The notes under the pieces were generated by a model. That model was not told where the DNA came from. It did not search any database and worked only from the letters and a program-made list of their open reading frames with translations. DNA of 32,113 bases from Solimicrobium sp. Lineage in GTDB: Bacteria > Pseudomonadota > Gammaproteobacteria > Burkholderiales > Burkholderiaceae_D. The stretch spans positions 1-32,113 of the forward strand of contig JAJNBE010000028.1 in NCBI GenBank assembly GCA_021155915.1. Reading direction: 5' to 3'. The position numbers were made by a program, and so were the translations under genes. Shown here piece by piece: positions 24,873-32,113 of the stretch. How positions within the stretch are numbered: position 1 is the first letter of the stretch; every line of letters begins with the position of its first letter.

Positions 24873-27058
24873 GTAATCAGCACAATTTTCGTAGAGAATT
24901 GAGCGCGCAGCTTGCACTTTTCGACGATGACGCGTTCGCAGCTCTGGCCAACCGTGGATTGCTCCGTCGTGCGAAAAAGGATTTGGAACAGCAAGCTGTT
25001 ACAACCGTTGAGGAATCGTCAACTACTTTGACGCTGGCATTAGGGCAACACCGCATCCGCTTCGATAAACGTGGTCCTGCCGGGGCACAGTGCAGTTGTG
25101 CGGCGGTTGGGATGTGCCAACACATCCTTGCTGTTGCGATCAGTCTGCAGCGCCTTTCGCAAGAAGACGAGCAGTTGGGAGTAGGTAATACGACAAAAGA
25201 TGATTCCCTTGCACTCTTACATAGCGAGCTCTTGGCATTTAACGGTAGTTCGCTGATGCAATATGCGGGTAAGGCTGGCTATCGCTGGGCCTTCCAATTC
25301 GTGCTTGACCTTAATATGGAAGAGGAGGTGCAGATAGGTGGTGATCGTCACATCGTGATTCAATTTTTGCATCCGGGTATAAGTTTTCGTTATATGGGAG
25401 GAAGTCTGGATAATTTGATTAGCGATACGACCATCAAGCAGATCGAAAAATATAAAGTGGTTGCTGTGCTGACATACCAGCGTGCACACGGCATCGAACT
25501 GATAGAGCCTGATACACTCTCCAAAGAACGCACGGCTTCGCTTGACTCAGGCAGGGACTACGTGTCAGCAGAATCTGAGATGCGTGGGCAGCAAGATTCC
25601 CGGATGCGTTTGCGCAATAGTGTTAAACAATTGCTAGAAGAAAGCATTACACTCGGATTATCGCATCTGTCAGCGGGTATTCACGAGCGGTACGTGACGC
25701 TTGAGGTATGGGCCCGGGCTGTCAAATATCATCGGCTGGCGCTCTTGCTCCGTCGACTTGCGGATTACGTCGATCTGTTGCTTGAACGTGCTGGCAGCGC
25801 AGACGAGCACCGCTTGCTCGATGAACTGACTCTAGCTTACGGTTTGGTAAGTGCTCTCGATGACGCGGCCGCGCGTAAGCTTGAACCGGCCCATTTAGTT
25901 GGCACGCCCCGTACTCAATATAAAGAAGTCGGCACTCTCGAATTGTTCGGGTTGGGCGCTTTTGCCTGGCGATCCGCCTCAGGCTATCAAGGATTGACCA
26001 TGGTGTTCTGGTCTCCGAAGGAACACATGTTTTTGTCCTGCACCGATGCCCGTCCGGAGAGTCAGCATGGTTTTAATCCTATCGCCCGATACACGTCAGC
26101 TTTTGTTTGGACGGGTATGGGCCCTCCCGCCCAAGCGACGGGTAGTCGAATACTGCTAAGCGGTGCACAACTTAGTTCAGCTGGCCGCCTCTCTGTAGCC
26201 AAAAGCACTAGGGCGACTATGCAACCGGTCGAATCCGGCGCTACATTTGCGCCGCAACTTAAACCGTGCAAGAGATGGTCAGAACTTTCACGGCCACGCC
26301 ATCTTTCGCATTGCAGCCTATTGACTGAGCCAAAACCGATGCAAGATTGGATAGTTCTATCACCAGCGCGTTATGGTGTAGCCAAATTCGACGCATCTCG
26401 CCAGACGCTTGTATGGTCGCTGTTCGATGAAGAGGATCAAAAATTAGACGTGGAGCTGTTATTTAGCGAGCTGACAGCGCATGCAATTACACGCATTGAG
26501 CAATTTCGGCCAGAGCAGTTCTCAACCGGCACGATGCTGGTTGCCTGCGTCCGTAACGGGCCATCGGGATTAGTAGCGGAACCTTTGAGTTTGATATATC
26601 CGCATACAATGCCTCACACAGCGGCCGATACAATGGCTCGAACAGCACCCAATAAAAATCCAGTCGACGCGCTGTTTTTTGACAGTGTCTCGGAACACGA
26701 TTTTGCGTCGACATTGCCGAATCGACCTAATCGGAATCGGGTCGACCCTACGGAGACTCCTGTAACGCGATCCTTGACACAACCACTTATATTGCCGCAA
26801 GTGCTACGTGAACTCCGGCACTATCTGCAGAGGCAAGCCGAACGCGGCATGATAGCGGACTCTAGTGAGCAAACTGTAACCCAAATCTTGACGCTCGTCG
26901 AAAAAGCCAAATTATCAGGTCTGACCGCCTTTAGTCATCTATCCTGTTACGGCCAAAGTGCTGCTCTACAATCGTTAAAAGTGAACTATTTGTGCTTACA
27001 GTACGAGCGACTACTGATTACATCAAATGACTGCGCCAATACTCCAGATTCCCAATAA
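24869..27058 (+). CDS. yehQ: SWIM-type zinc-finger protein (YehQ-like)
   Basis: The start is a GTG at 24869 that overlaps the VWA stop in GTGA and has AGGTGA just upstream; the longer frame to 24803 would overlap the VWA gene by 70 bases without a ribosome site. The 729-residue protein has a SWIM motif CSCAAVGMCQH (C75, C77, C83, H85), which binds zinc and usually contacts nucleic acid or protein. After it comes a long helical region. A low-complexity linker rich in Pro, Thr, Asn and Arg lies at about 570-640 (PHTMPHTAADTMARTA). The C-terminus is helical (LRELRHYLQRQAERGM). E. coli YehQ is shorter (about 640 residues). It ends the operon, and its last 41 bases overlap the convergent chaperone gene. 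Function is unknown. Confidence 0.85.
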   Translation: MSNQHNFRRELSAQLALFDDDAFAALANRGLLRRAKKDLEQQAVTTVEESSTTLTLALGQHRIRFDKRGPAGAQCSCAAVGMCQHILAVAISLQRLSQEDEQLGVGNTTKDDSLALLHSELLAFNGSSLMQYAGKAGYRWAFQFVLDLNMEEEVQIGGDRHIVIQFLHPGISFRYMGGSLDNLISDTTIKQIEKYKVVAVLTYQRAHGIELIEPDTLSKERTASLDSGRDYVSAESEMRGQQDSRMRLRNSVKQLLEESITLGLSHLSAGIHERYVTLEVWARAVKYHRLALLLRRLADYVDLLLERAGSADEHRLLDELTLAYGLVSALDDAAARKLEPAHLVGTPRTQYKEVGTLELFGLGAFAWRSASGYQGLTMVFWSPKEHMFLSCTDARPESQHGFNPIARYTSAFVWTGMGPPAQATGSRILLSGAQLSSAGRLSVAKSTRATMQPVESGATFAPQLKPCKRWSELSRPRHLSHCSLLTEPKPMQDWIVLSPARYGVAKFDASRQTLVWSLFDEEDQKLDVELLFSELTAHAITRIEQFRPEQFSTGTMLVACVRNGPSGLVAEPLSLIYPHTMPHTAADTMARTAPNKNPVDALFFDSVSEHDFASTLPNRPNRNRVDPTETPVTRSLTQPLILPQVLRELRHYLQRQAERGMIADSSEQTVTQILTLVEKAKLSGLTAFSHLSCYGQSAALQSLKVNYLCLQYERLLITSNDCANTPDSQ

Positions 27059-27401
27059 GCTTCTCTAATGCATCATCCGCTGTTTTTAACTCAAGCGGAG
27101 TAAGCCTAAAGTGAACCTCAACGGTATCCAGATTTTCTGATAGCGACAGTATCGGAGTCGGATGAGGGTCATAGCTACGGTTTTCGACTAACATTTTTTG
27201 CATCAGTGCCGTTGATAAATTGCTGACCGGCAACTGACCAAGCAATACCAGACTTTCTTCCTCCGGGGGCTTGTGAATCGTAACGGTCATCCCTGGATCA
27301 ATATTCATCTGGCATATTCCAGCGTGGTCAAATACCAACTCCGGGATACCCAGTTTTGTTCCGAGTTGGGATAACCATTCATTACGAAAATCTATCGACA
27401 T
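27018..27401 (-). CDS. Second CesT-like secretion chaperone
   Basis: The 127-residue protein has the small CesT-chaperone pattern: LSQLGTKLGIPELVFDHAGICQMNIDPGMTVTI split by a turn, a charged linker PPEEESLVLLGQLPV, then LSTALMQKMLVENR and SLSENLDTVEVHFRLTPLEL with a last helix ALEKLIGNLEYWRSHLM. That is helix, strands, helix, strands, helix, as in known chaperone dimers. It lies 6 bases after the stop of the coiled-coil protein gene on the same strand, so the effector and chaperone are one transcript; in the first pair the chaperone comes first. Its 3' end overlaps the SWIM gene by 41 bases. Specific effector binding is inferred from position only. Confidence 0.6.
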   Translation of the reverse strand: MSIDFRNEWLSQLGTKLGIPELVFDHAGICQMNIDPGMTVTIHKPPEEESLVLLGQLPVSNLSTALMQKMLVENRSYDPHPTPILSLSENLDTVEVHFRLTPLELKTADDALEKLIGNLEYWRSHLM

Positions 27402-27407
27402 GACGTT

Positions 27408-29219
27408 TTAATCCCGATTAAAAGTCGCCAGTGACTTCTTGAGTTTATTTGCTGATTCTTTAAATTGCTCCGATTGAGCAACTAAATTGACAGCCTTCGA
27501 CTTAAGTTTAGTTAGCAACTCTTTTTTTTCTTGAAGTTGCAAAAGATTTTCCTGATTCACTAACAGTACCCCACCCATTTCCTTATTCAATGCTTCTTTT
27601 TTTCTAATAAAGAGGGCATTTTTCTGATCGAATTTTAACTTTTGATAGGTGTAACCGTTCGATATACAATCAAATTTGGCTATAAGTTTATCGGTGTAAC
27701 GAACACGGTCAGTGGACCATTTAGTAATGGCATTAATATGCTCATTTGCCTCTTTATTTATGTCATCCCGATCGAATCCATTAAGCTCGTCACTTTGCTT
27801 AATACATCTGTCTTCAAGTGCAATAAGCGAATTGATTCTTGCCTGCGTTTGCTGATCGTAAAAATGGTTATTAAATACGCTGACACCTCGCTTTCCGCTA
27901 AGGTTTTTATTCAAAAAATGCGAAATTATTGCTCCTAACTGTAGGGCTTTCATATGATTGATAGCCGTTCTACACATCGAAATGCTGGCTATATCGACAC
28001 CTGGTTTATCACATCTGGTTTGTAAAAGGATAAGCTCGTCACGGCGATGGTTTTGTTTATTATTGCTATCGCTTAACTGGCTTTTATCTTGGAGAAATAT
28101 AGCAATTTCATTTCGTGTTGTTATTTGATTTTCTAAGGCTGTTTTATATATGGAAAGATTAGACATTTCGGTATCGATTTGCTCCCAGGTGGCCTCATGA
28201 TTAATAAGAAAATTAGCCAGTGCTGACGATTGATTTTGATACATATCTTTCATTTGCGCGTTTATTTTTTTATCTGGGTGGTTAGGAGGAGTGAAAAGTT
28301 CACCACATTCCTCGAGTACGGATTTAATTTCTTGCGTAGTATTTGTTTCTTCTTCAAAGCCCCTGCATAACATAAATTGCCTTGCTACCCGATGTTGGTC
28401 TGTTAAGAAGGAAGCACGTTTTTGTTGTTCTTCTTCTGTTTTTTGATAGGTAGTTAAGGTTTCACTTAGCATTGTCGTTCTGGCCAACAAATATTGGCTA
28501 ACTAATGTACTATCCGACAAGTTAATGCCGGTAACAAATAATTTGAGTATCGTCTTATCTTCTTTATTAATTTGTTCCAGTTTAGCTATATCGTTGATCA
28601 CTCGATTTGTCTCAATATGAATTTCTTCCATAAGAATTTTGAAATTGGTGGGAAGTTCCACACCATTTTTTATCGTTTCTAACCTTTTGATTAGCGTATC
28701 AAGTTGTTTGGATAGAATTTCCTTTTCTTTAGACCTTACTGTCTCGTACTGGGTTGAAATATCTTGGCAATGCTGAATACATTGTTTCTTTACTCGTTGA
28801 TGCTGACTTGTAGTAGAAAAATGGGGATAATAATCAAAGAACTTTAGGGTGCTATCAATGCGATTTGCCGTTATTTGCAATTCGTTAATAACTTGAATGT
28901 TTTCGTCGATTTCTTTTCTTAGCGAGTTTTCCAGTTCTGTCTGTGCTGAGAGCGTACTCAAGCGTTTTTCTAGCTGACTTGCAAAAGTAGCGGTAAATAG
29001 GCCACGTTCAATTATTTCTCTGACTACGACAAAAAAATGTTCCCGGCTAAGGTCTCTTTTTACTTTGAGAGAGCCGGACGGGTTCCACTTCACGTGATAT
29101 CGGCGCCCATTCTCTGAGGTGACGATGGTTCCGCACCTGTTTTCATTCAGAGCATTCCAGTCTTGAATACCGAAATGTTTGGTTGACTGGACGGTAAGAG
29201 ATTTAGTTGGGAGAAGCAT
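27408..29219 (-). CDS. Long coiled-coil protein, candidate secreted effector
   Basis: I do not recognise this 603-residue protein. I start at the ATG at 29219 (MLLPTKSLTVQSTKHFG) because AAGGA lies eight bases upstream; the frame runs to 29282 but without a site. The first 85 residues look like a small beta-rich domain (GTIVTSENGRRYHVKWNPSGSL, split by turns). From about residue 85 to the end the sequence is almost wholly helical, with heptad-like stretches (LEKRLSTLSAQTELENSLRKE, and a closing QLQEKKELLTKLKSKAVNLV). There is no signal peptide or membrane segment. It is AT-rich and followed at once by a CesT-like chaperone gene. I infer a translocated effector. A structural or phage-tail coiled-coil protein is less likely, since no such genes are nearby. 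Confidence 0.6.
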   Translation of the reverse strand: MLLPTKSLTVQSTKHFGIQDWNALNENRCGTIVTSENGRRYHVKWNPSGSLKVKRDLSREHFFVVVREIIERGLFTATFASQLEKRLSTLSAQTELENSLRKEIDENIQVINELQITANRIDSTLKFFDYYPHFSTTSQHQRVKKQCIQHCQDISTQYETVRSKEKEILSKQLDTLIKRLETIKNGVELPTNFKILMEEIHIETNRVINDIAKLEQINKEDKTILKLFVTGINLSDSTLVSQYLLARTTMLSETLTTYQKTEEEQQKRASFLTDQHRVARQFMLCRGFEEETNTTQEIKSVLEECGELFTPPNHPDKKINAQMKDMYQNQSSALANFLINHEATWEQIDTEMSNLSIYKTALENQITTRNEIAIFLQDKSQLSDSNNKQNHRRDELILLQTRCDKPGVDIASISMCRTAINHMKALQLGAIISHFLNKNLSGKRGVSVFNNHFYDQQTQARINSLIALEDRCIKQSDELNGFDRDDINKEANEHINAITKWSTDRVRYTDKLIAKFDCISNGYTYQKLKFDQKNALFIRKKEALNKEMGGVLLVNQENLLQLQEKKELLTKLKSKAVNLVAQSEQFKESANKLKKSLATFNRD

Positions 29220-29755
29220 ACTGTTTTTCCTTAATATGATTTGAAATGATTTTTTAATAATATTATTAGTTTTACATGTCAAAATTATATTACATAAATG
29301 AGCTGCATTAAAGCTATGATGGCATTTAAATTATCATTAAAACAACAATTCGAATTTTTTAGGGTTTAGTTGACTTTCTAATTCAATATTACGATGTGCA
29401 GTGTTTGTTGATCCCGGATTTTCTGTTAAGGCTCATCAGCTTTATCTGAAAGTTGCAGCGGCCTAACGGGAGTTTGACTTGATTGCAACTACCCTACCAA
29501 AGCTTTTGGTACAAGCTACTTATGAGTAAAGAGAAGGTTAATAATTCAACCCGGTTATAAAAAACCGATTGAGCGAGATTAATTTGATAACAGGTACCAG
29601 AAGACAGTAGATCTCTTCTGTAAAGAAACGACTCTTTGGGATGTATATTGATGGAAGCAGTTTATGCAAAAAATATAGGGGATCAATAAACAATACTTGA
29701 TTTGATCATTGGATTGCCATATTGTGCAATGCACTAGTTACTTTAAGGCATTCAA
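29220..29755. other. AT-rich gene-free stretch before kup
   Basis: About 535 bases lie between the divergent coiled-coil protein and kup starts. No protein-like frame or RNA gene is visible. The region should hold promoters for both genes; only the kup candidate at 29697-29725 could be placed. The first third, next to the effector gene, is very AT-rich. Confidence 0.5.
29697..29725 (+). promoter_or_regulatory. Candidate sigma-70 promoter for kup
   Basis: TTGATT (29697-29702) and TATTGT (29720-29725) are 17 bases apart, each four of six to consensus. Transcription would begin about 25 bases before the kup start codon. Confidence 0.42.
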
Positions 29756-31639
29756 TTGACCACGAAATTTTACTCAATGAAAAGCAGTACGTCTGCTCTG
29801 ACTATCTCCGCAGTTGGTATTGTTTATGGTGATATTGGTACCAGTCCGCTTTACACCATGCAGACGATTTTTTCGAATGAATATGGTCTAGATTTAACGC
29901 ATGCCAATATTCTTGGGGTCGTTTCGTTAATTCTCTGGGGTCTGATCATTATTGTGGCGTTGAAATATGTCACGCTCATCTTGCGGGCCGATAACCGCGG
30001 CGAGGGCGGAATTATGGCATTGATGGCGCTGGCATTAGAGTCGACCGGGAAAAAGTCGCGCTGGGGCACTAGTTTATTGTTGTTAGGTTTATTTGGCGCA
30101 GCGCTGTTTTATGGTGATGGGGTAATCACGCCAGCCATGTCAGTAATTTCAGCCATTGAAGGACTAAATGTCGCTACCCCGAATTTTTCATCTTATGTCG
30201 TTCCAATCACCGTGGTGGTACTCATAGCTCTATATTCATTTCAGCACCGGGGAACAGCCGGTATTGGTAAATGGTTTGGACCCATCATGGTGATCTGGTT
30301 TCTCGCTTTAGCGACGATGGGCGTGATAAATATTGTCAAAGCACCAGGTATTTTAGCCGCATTAAGTCCTTTTTATGCCCTGACTTTTTTGATTGACCGA
30401 GGTTGGCTGGCATTTGTTGCATTAGGTGCTGTCGTTTTGGCATTCACTGGTGCTGAAGCGCTTTATGCAGATATGGGGCATTTTGGCCGCAAGCCAATTC
30501 GTTACGCCTGGTTTGGCATTGTACTGCCCGCATTAATGCTTAATTACTTAGGGCAGGGTGGTTTACTGTTGACCGACCCAGTAGCAGCTGAAAATCCGTT
30601 TTACCATCAATTAGGTTCCTGGAGTATTTATCCGTTAGTGATATTGGCAACGGTCGCAGCAGTAATCGCTTCACAGGCCACAATTTCGGGCACCTTTTCG
30701 ATGACAAAAGAGGCAATTTCACTTGGATTATTACCACGGCTGGCAATCGTGCATACATCAGTCAAGGAATTTGGACAAATTTATATGCCGTTAGTCAATT
30801 GGGCGCAATTAGTTGTCGTTTTGGCGGCTGTAATTGGCTTTGGATCCTCTGCACATTTAGCGGGTGCGTATGGGATAGCCGTGACCGCTACTATGTTGAT
30901 CACGACTATGCTGACTTTTTTCGTAATTCGCTTTTCGTGGAAATATAATTTGTTTCTTTGTATTTTTTCAACCGTTTTCTTTTTCATTATCGATATTACT
31001 TTTTTCTCTGCAAATATCTTAAAAATAATGCATGGCGGGTGGTTCCCAATAGCGTTAGGGTTATTTATGTTCACGGTCATGCTAACCTGGCATCAAGGAC
31101 GGCAATTAGTATTTCAAAATTTGCTTACTCATGCGATTCCCCTCAATGATTTTTTAACTTCGCTGTTTATTTCGCCCCCACCCCGTGTAGCTGGTACTGC
31201 CATCTTCTTACGAGCTGCTTCCGAAGGGGTTCCGCATGCACTATTGCATAACTTATCCCATAACAAAATATTGCACGAACGGGTAATTTTCTTAACGGTT
31301 CATAATCGGGAAATTCCGTGGGTTCCTTTTAATGAAAGGGTCCGATTAACTGGACTCGGCAACGAATGTTTTCAACTAGATGTATTTTACGGATTTAAAA
31401 ACGAGCCGGATATTCCCCAGGCGTTGGAGTTGGCCGCAAATACAGGCCTTAATTTCGACATCATGGAAACTTCTTTTTTTGTTACCAGACAGACCATTGT
31501 TTCACGTTCAGATCATCAGATGTCGATATGGCGTGAATGGTTATTTGTTCTAATGTCCCGAGCTGCAAGAGATGCTGCCGATTACTACCGCATTCCAAGC
31601 AATCGCGTGATTGAAGTGGGTTCACAGGTTGAGCTTTAA
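29756..31639 (+). CDS. kup: Low-affinity potassium transport protein Kup
   Basis: Kup imports K+ with H+ through the cytoplasmic membrane. The 627-residue protein has the family start SAVGIVYGDIGTSPLYTMQTIF, then RADNRGEGGIMALMAL, YGDGVITPAMSVISAIEGL, TGAEALYADMGHFG and ATISGTFSMTKEAISLGLLPR. About 12 membrane segments fill residues 10-430, followed by a ~190-residue cytoplasmic domain ending VIEVGSQVEL. The TTG at 29756 is preferred because AAGG lies seven bases before it; the ATG at 29777 lacks a site. Either start gives a normal-length protein. The gene stands alone, and no strong terminator follows. Confidence 0.97.
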   Translation: MTTKFYSMKSSTSALTISAVGIVYGDIGTSPLYTMQTIFSNEYGLDLTHANILGVVSLILWGLIIIVALKYVTLILRADNRGEGGIMALMALALESTGKKSRWGTSLLLLGLFGAALFYGDGVITPAMSVISAIEGLNVATPNFSSYVVPITVVVLIALYSFQHRGTAGIGKWFGPIMVIWFLALATMGVINIVKAPGILAALSPFYALTFLIDRGWLAFVALGAVVLAFTGAEALYADMGHFGRKPIRYAWFGIVLPALMLNYLGQGGLLLTDPVAAENPFYHQLGSWSIYPLVILATVAAVIASQATISGTFSMTKEAISLGLLPRLAIVHTSVKEFGQIYMPLVNWAQLVVVLAAVIGFGSSAHLAGAYGIAVTATMLITTMLTFFVIRFSWKYNLFLCIFSTVFFFIIDITFFSANILKIMHGGWFPIALGLFMFTVMLTWHQGRQLVFQNLLTHAIPLNDFLTSLFISPPPRVAGTAIFLRAASEGVPHALLHNLSHNKILHERVIFLTVHNREIPWVPFNERVRLTGLGNECFQLDVFYGFKNEPDIPQALELAANTGLNFDIMETSFFVTRQTIVSRSDHQMSIWREWLFVLMSRAARDAADYYRIPSNRVIEVGSQVEL

Positions 31640-31753
31640 CGGGAATAGCTGATGCCGAAAATTGCATTAATGCGATCAATCTTTTATAATTGCGCCCTTC
31701 CTTTCCTGTGTAAGCGGCATTAACTACTGACCACGGGACGGTTAAAAAAAACT

Positions 31754-31844
31754 GGAAGGGTGGCAGAGCGGCCGAATGCACCAGACTCGAAATCTGGCGT
31801 ACGTGAATAACGTACCGTGGGTTCAAATCCCACCCCTTCCGCCA
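31754..31844 (+). tRNA. tRNA-Ser, anticodon CGA
   Basis: The sequence folds as a class II tRNA. The acceptor stem is GGAAGGG (31754-31760) with CCCTTCC before the encoded GCCA. The D arm is GGCAGAGCGGCC, and the anticodon stem and loop CCAGACTCGAAATCTGG has CGA at 31788-31790, reading UCG. The long variable arm GTACGTGAATAACGTAC is typical of tRNA-Ser. The T arm GTGGGTTCAAATCCCAC is intact. The 3' CCA is encoded. A repeat element lies 70 bases downstream. Confidence 0.97.
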
Positions 31845-31870
31845 AAAACAGAAAATTTTTTAATCAAATT

Positions 31871-32113
31871 CAATAAAAAATAATTAATCAGGCGGAGCAA
31901 TAGTTGCGACTTAGAGAGACCTCTGCACACAACCGTAGCGAGCGAGCCAAAGACAAGGCGTACGGAGCGCAGCAACCGGAATGTACCTAAGTACATGAGG
32001 ATTGCGAGCACCAGTGTGTAACCCCGAACGCCGTATTTGGCTCGCGTAGCAGGTTGTGCAGAGGTCTCTCTAAGTCGCAACTATTGCTCCGCCTGATTAA
32101 TTATTTTTTATTG
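31871..32113. repeat. Long inverted repeat framing repeat copy 3, reaching the window end
   Basis: The left arm (31871-31934) and right arm (32052-32113) are reverse complements except for two extra bases (AC) in the left arm. The match begins with CAATAAAAAATAATTAATC on the left and continues to the last base of the window, so the true end may lie beyond it. About 44 bases of each arm are outside the repeat element and match no flank of copies 1 or 2. Confidence 0.85.
31915..32069. repeat. Palindromic MITE-like repeat, copy 3
   Basis: This 155-bp copy has perfect inverted ends AGAGACCTCTG (31915-31925) and CAGAGGTCTCT (32059-32069). It shares with copy 1 a long left block (CACAACCGTAGCGAGCGAGC onward), GGAGCGCAGC, CCGGAATGTAC, AGGATTGCGAG and the right block CGCCGTATTTGGCTCGC. 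It holds about a dozen more bases than copy 1 in its right centre (CAGTGTGTAACC region). The middle TGTAC-CTAA-GTACA can form the tip of a long hairpin. The open frame across it on the minus strand is not a gene. Confidence 0.82.

Noticed and set aside
23650..24994. Minus-strand open frames across the VWA and SWIM genes
   Set aside because: They are antisense shadows of strongly supported genes with full motifs.
31823..32080. 85-codon minus-strand frame across repeat copy 3
   Set aside because: It consists mostly of the palindromic repeat and its flanks.
31754..32113. Genomic island attachment site at tRNA-Ser
   Set aside because: No integrase gene and no direct repeat of the tRNA 3' end is seen in the window; the element downstream is the palindromic repeat.

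Overview
The window looks like part of a Gammaproteobacterial chromosome. It carries an LPS gene (waaA), oligoribonuclease (orn), rsuA, rsgA, kup, argF-argG and a pcm-rhodanese pair. Two small CesT-like secretion chaperones, each next to an AT-rich effector-like gene (one a protein-kinase homologue), suggest a host-associated or intracellular lineage with a type III-like secretion system encoded elsewhere. I cannot fix the genus from this sequence. No ribosomal RNA or phage genes are present.

Layout. 1-1430: an ahpC-ahpF peroxide-detoxification pair on the minus strand; ahpF runs off the left edge. 1712-2957: rsuA, then a small lipoprotein gene broken by an in-frame amber codon. 3116-4883 (minus): CesT-like chaperone followed by a protein-kinase-like effector candidate. 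5076-7333: pcm and a rhodanese, converging on waaA. 7838-11395: secreted proteins of unknown function, a periplasmic glutathione peroxidase, a flavin reductase, and two copies of a ~145-bp palindromic repeat. 11466-17181: housekeeping block (argG, argF, rsgA, phhB, M48 membrane peptidase on minus; orn on plus). 17284-27058: five-gene operon of DUF4132 protein, MoxR AAA+ ATPase, DUF5682 protein, VWA protein and SWIM zinc-finger protein, matching the content of the E. coli yehI/yehL/yehM/yehP/yehQ region. 27018-29219 (minus): second CesT-like chaperone and a long coiled-coil effector candidate. 29756-32113: kup, tRNA-Ser(CGA), and a third repeat copy framed by a nearly perfect inverted repeat that runs to the last base.

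How the genes work together. The five-gene operon is the most striking unit. Its genes overlap or abut, and a MoxR ATPase plus a VWA protein is the known pattern of a chaperone pair that remodels or activates a client. DUF4132, DUF5682 and SWIM proteins would be clients or partners. The cellular role of this family is unknown. Sampled stretches are more GC-rich than the flanking effector-like genes. The two chaperone/effector pairs sit as small AT-rich islands between housekeeping genes. The palindromic repeat family has shaped its surroundings: one copy contributes the start of a chimeric ORF, two copies bracket the glutathione peroxidase gene, and the last copy sits at the window edge, where an assembly break or fold-back is possible.
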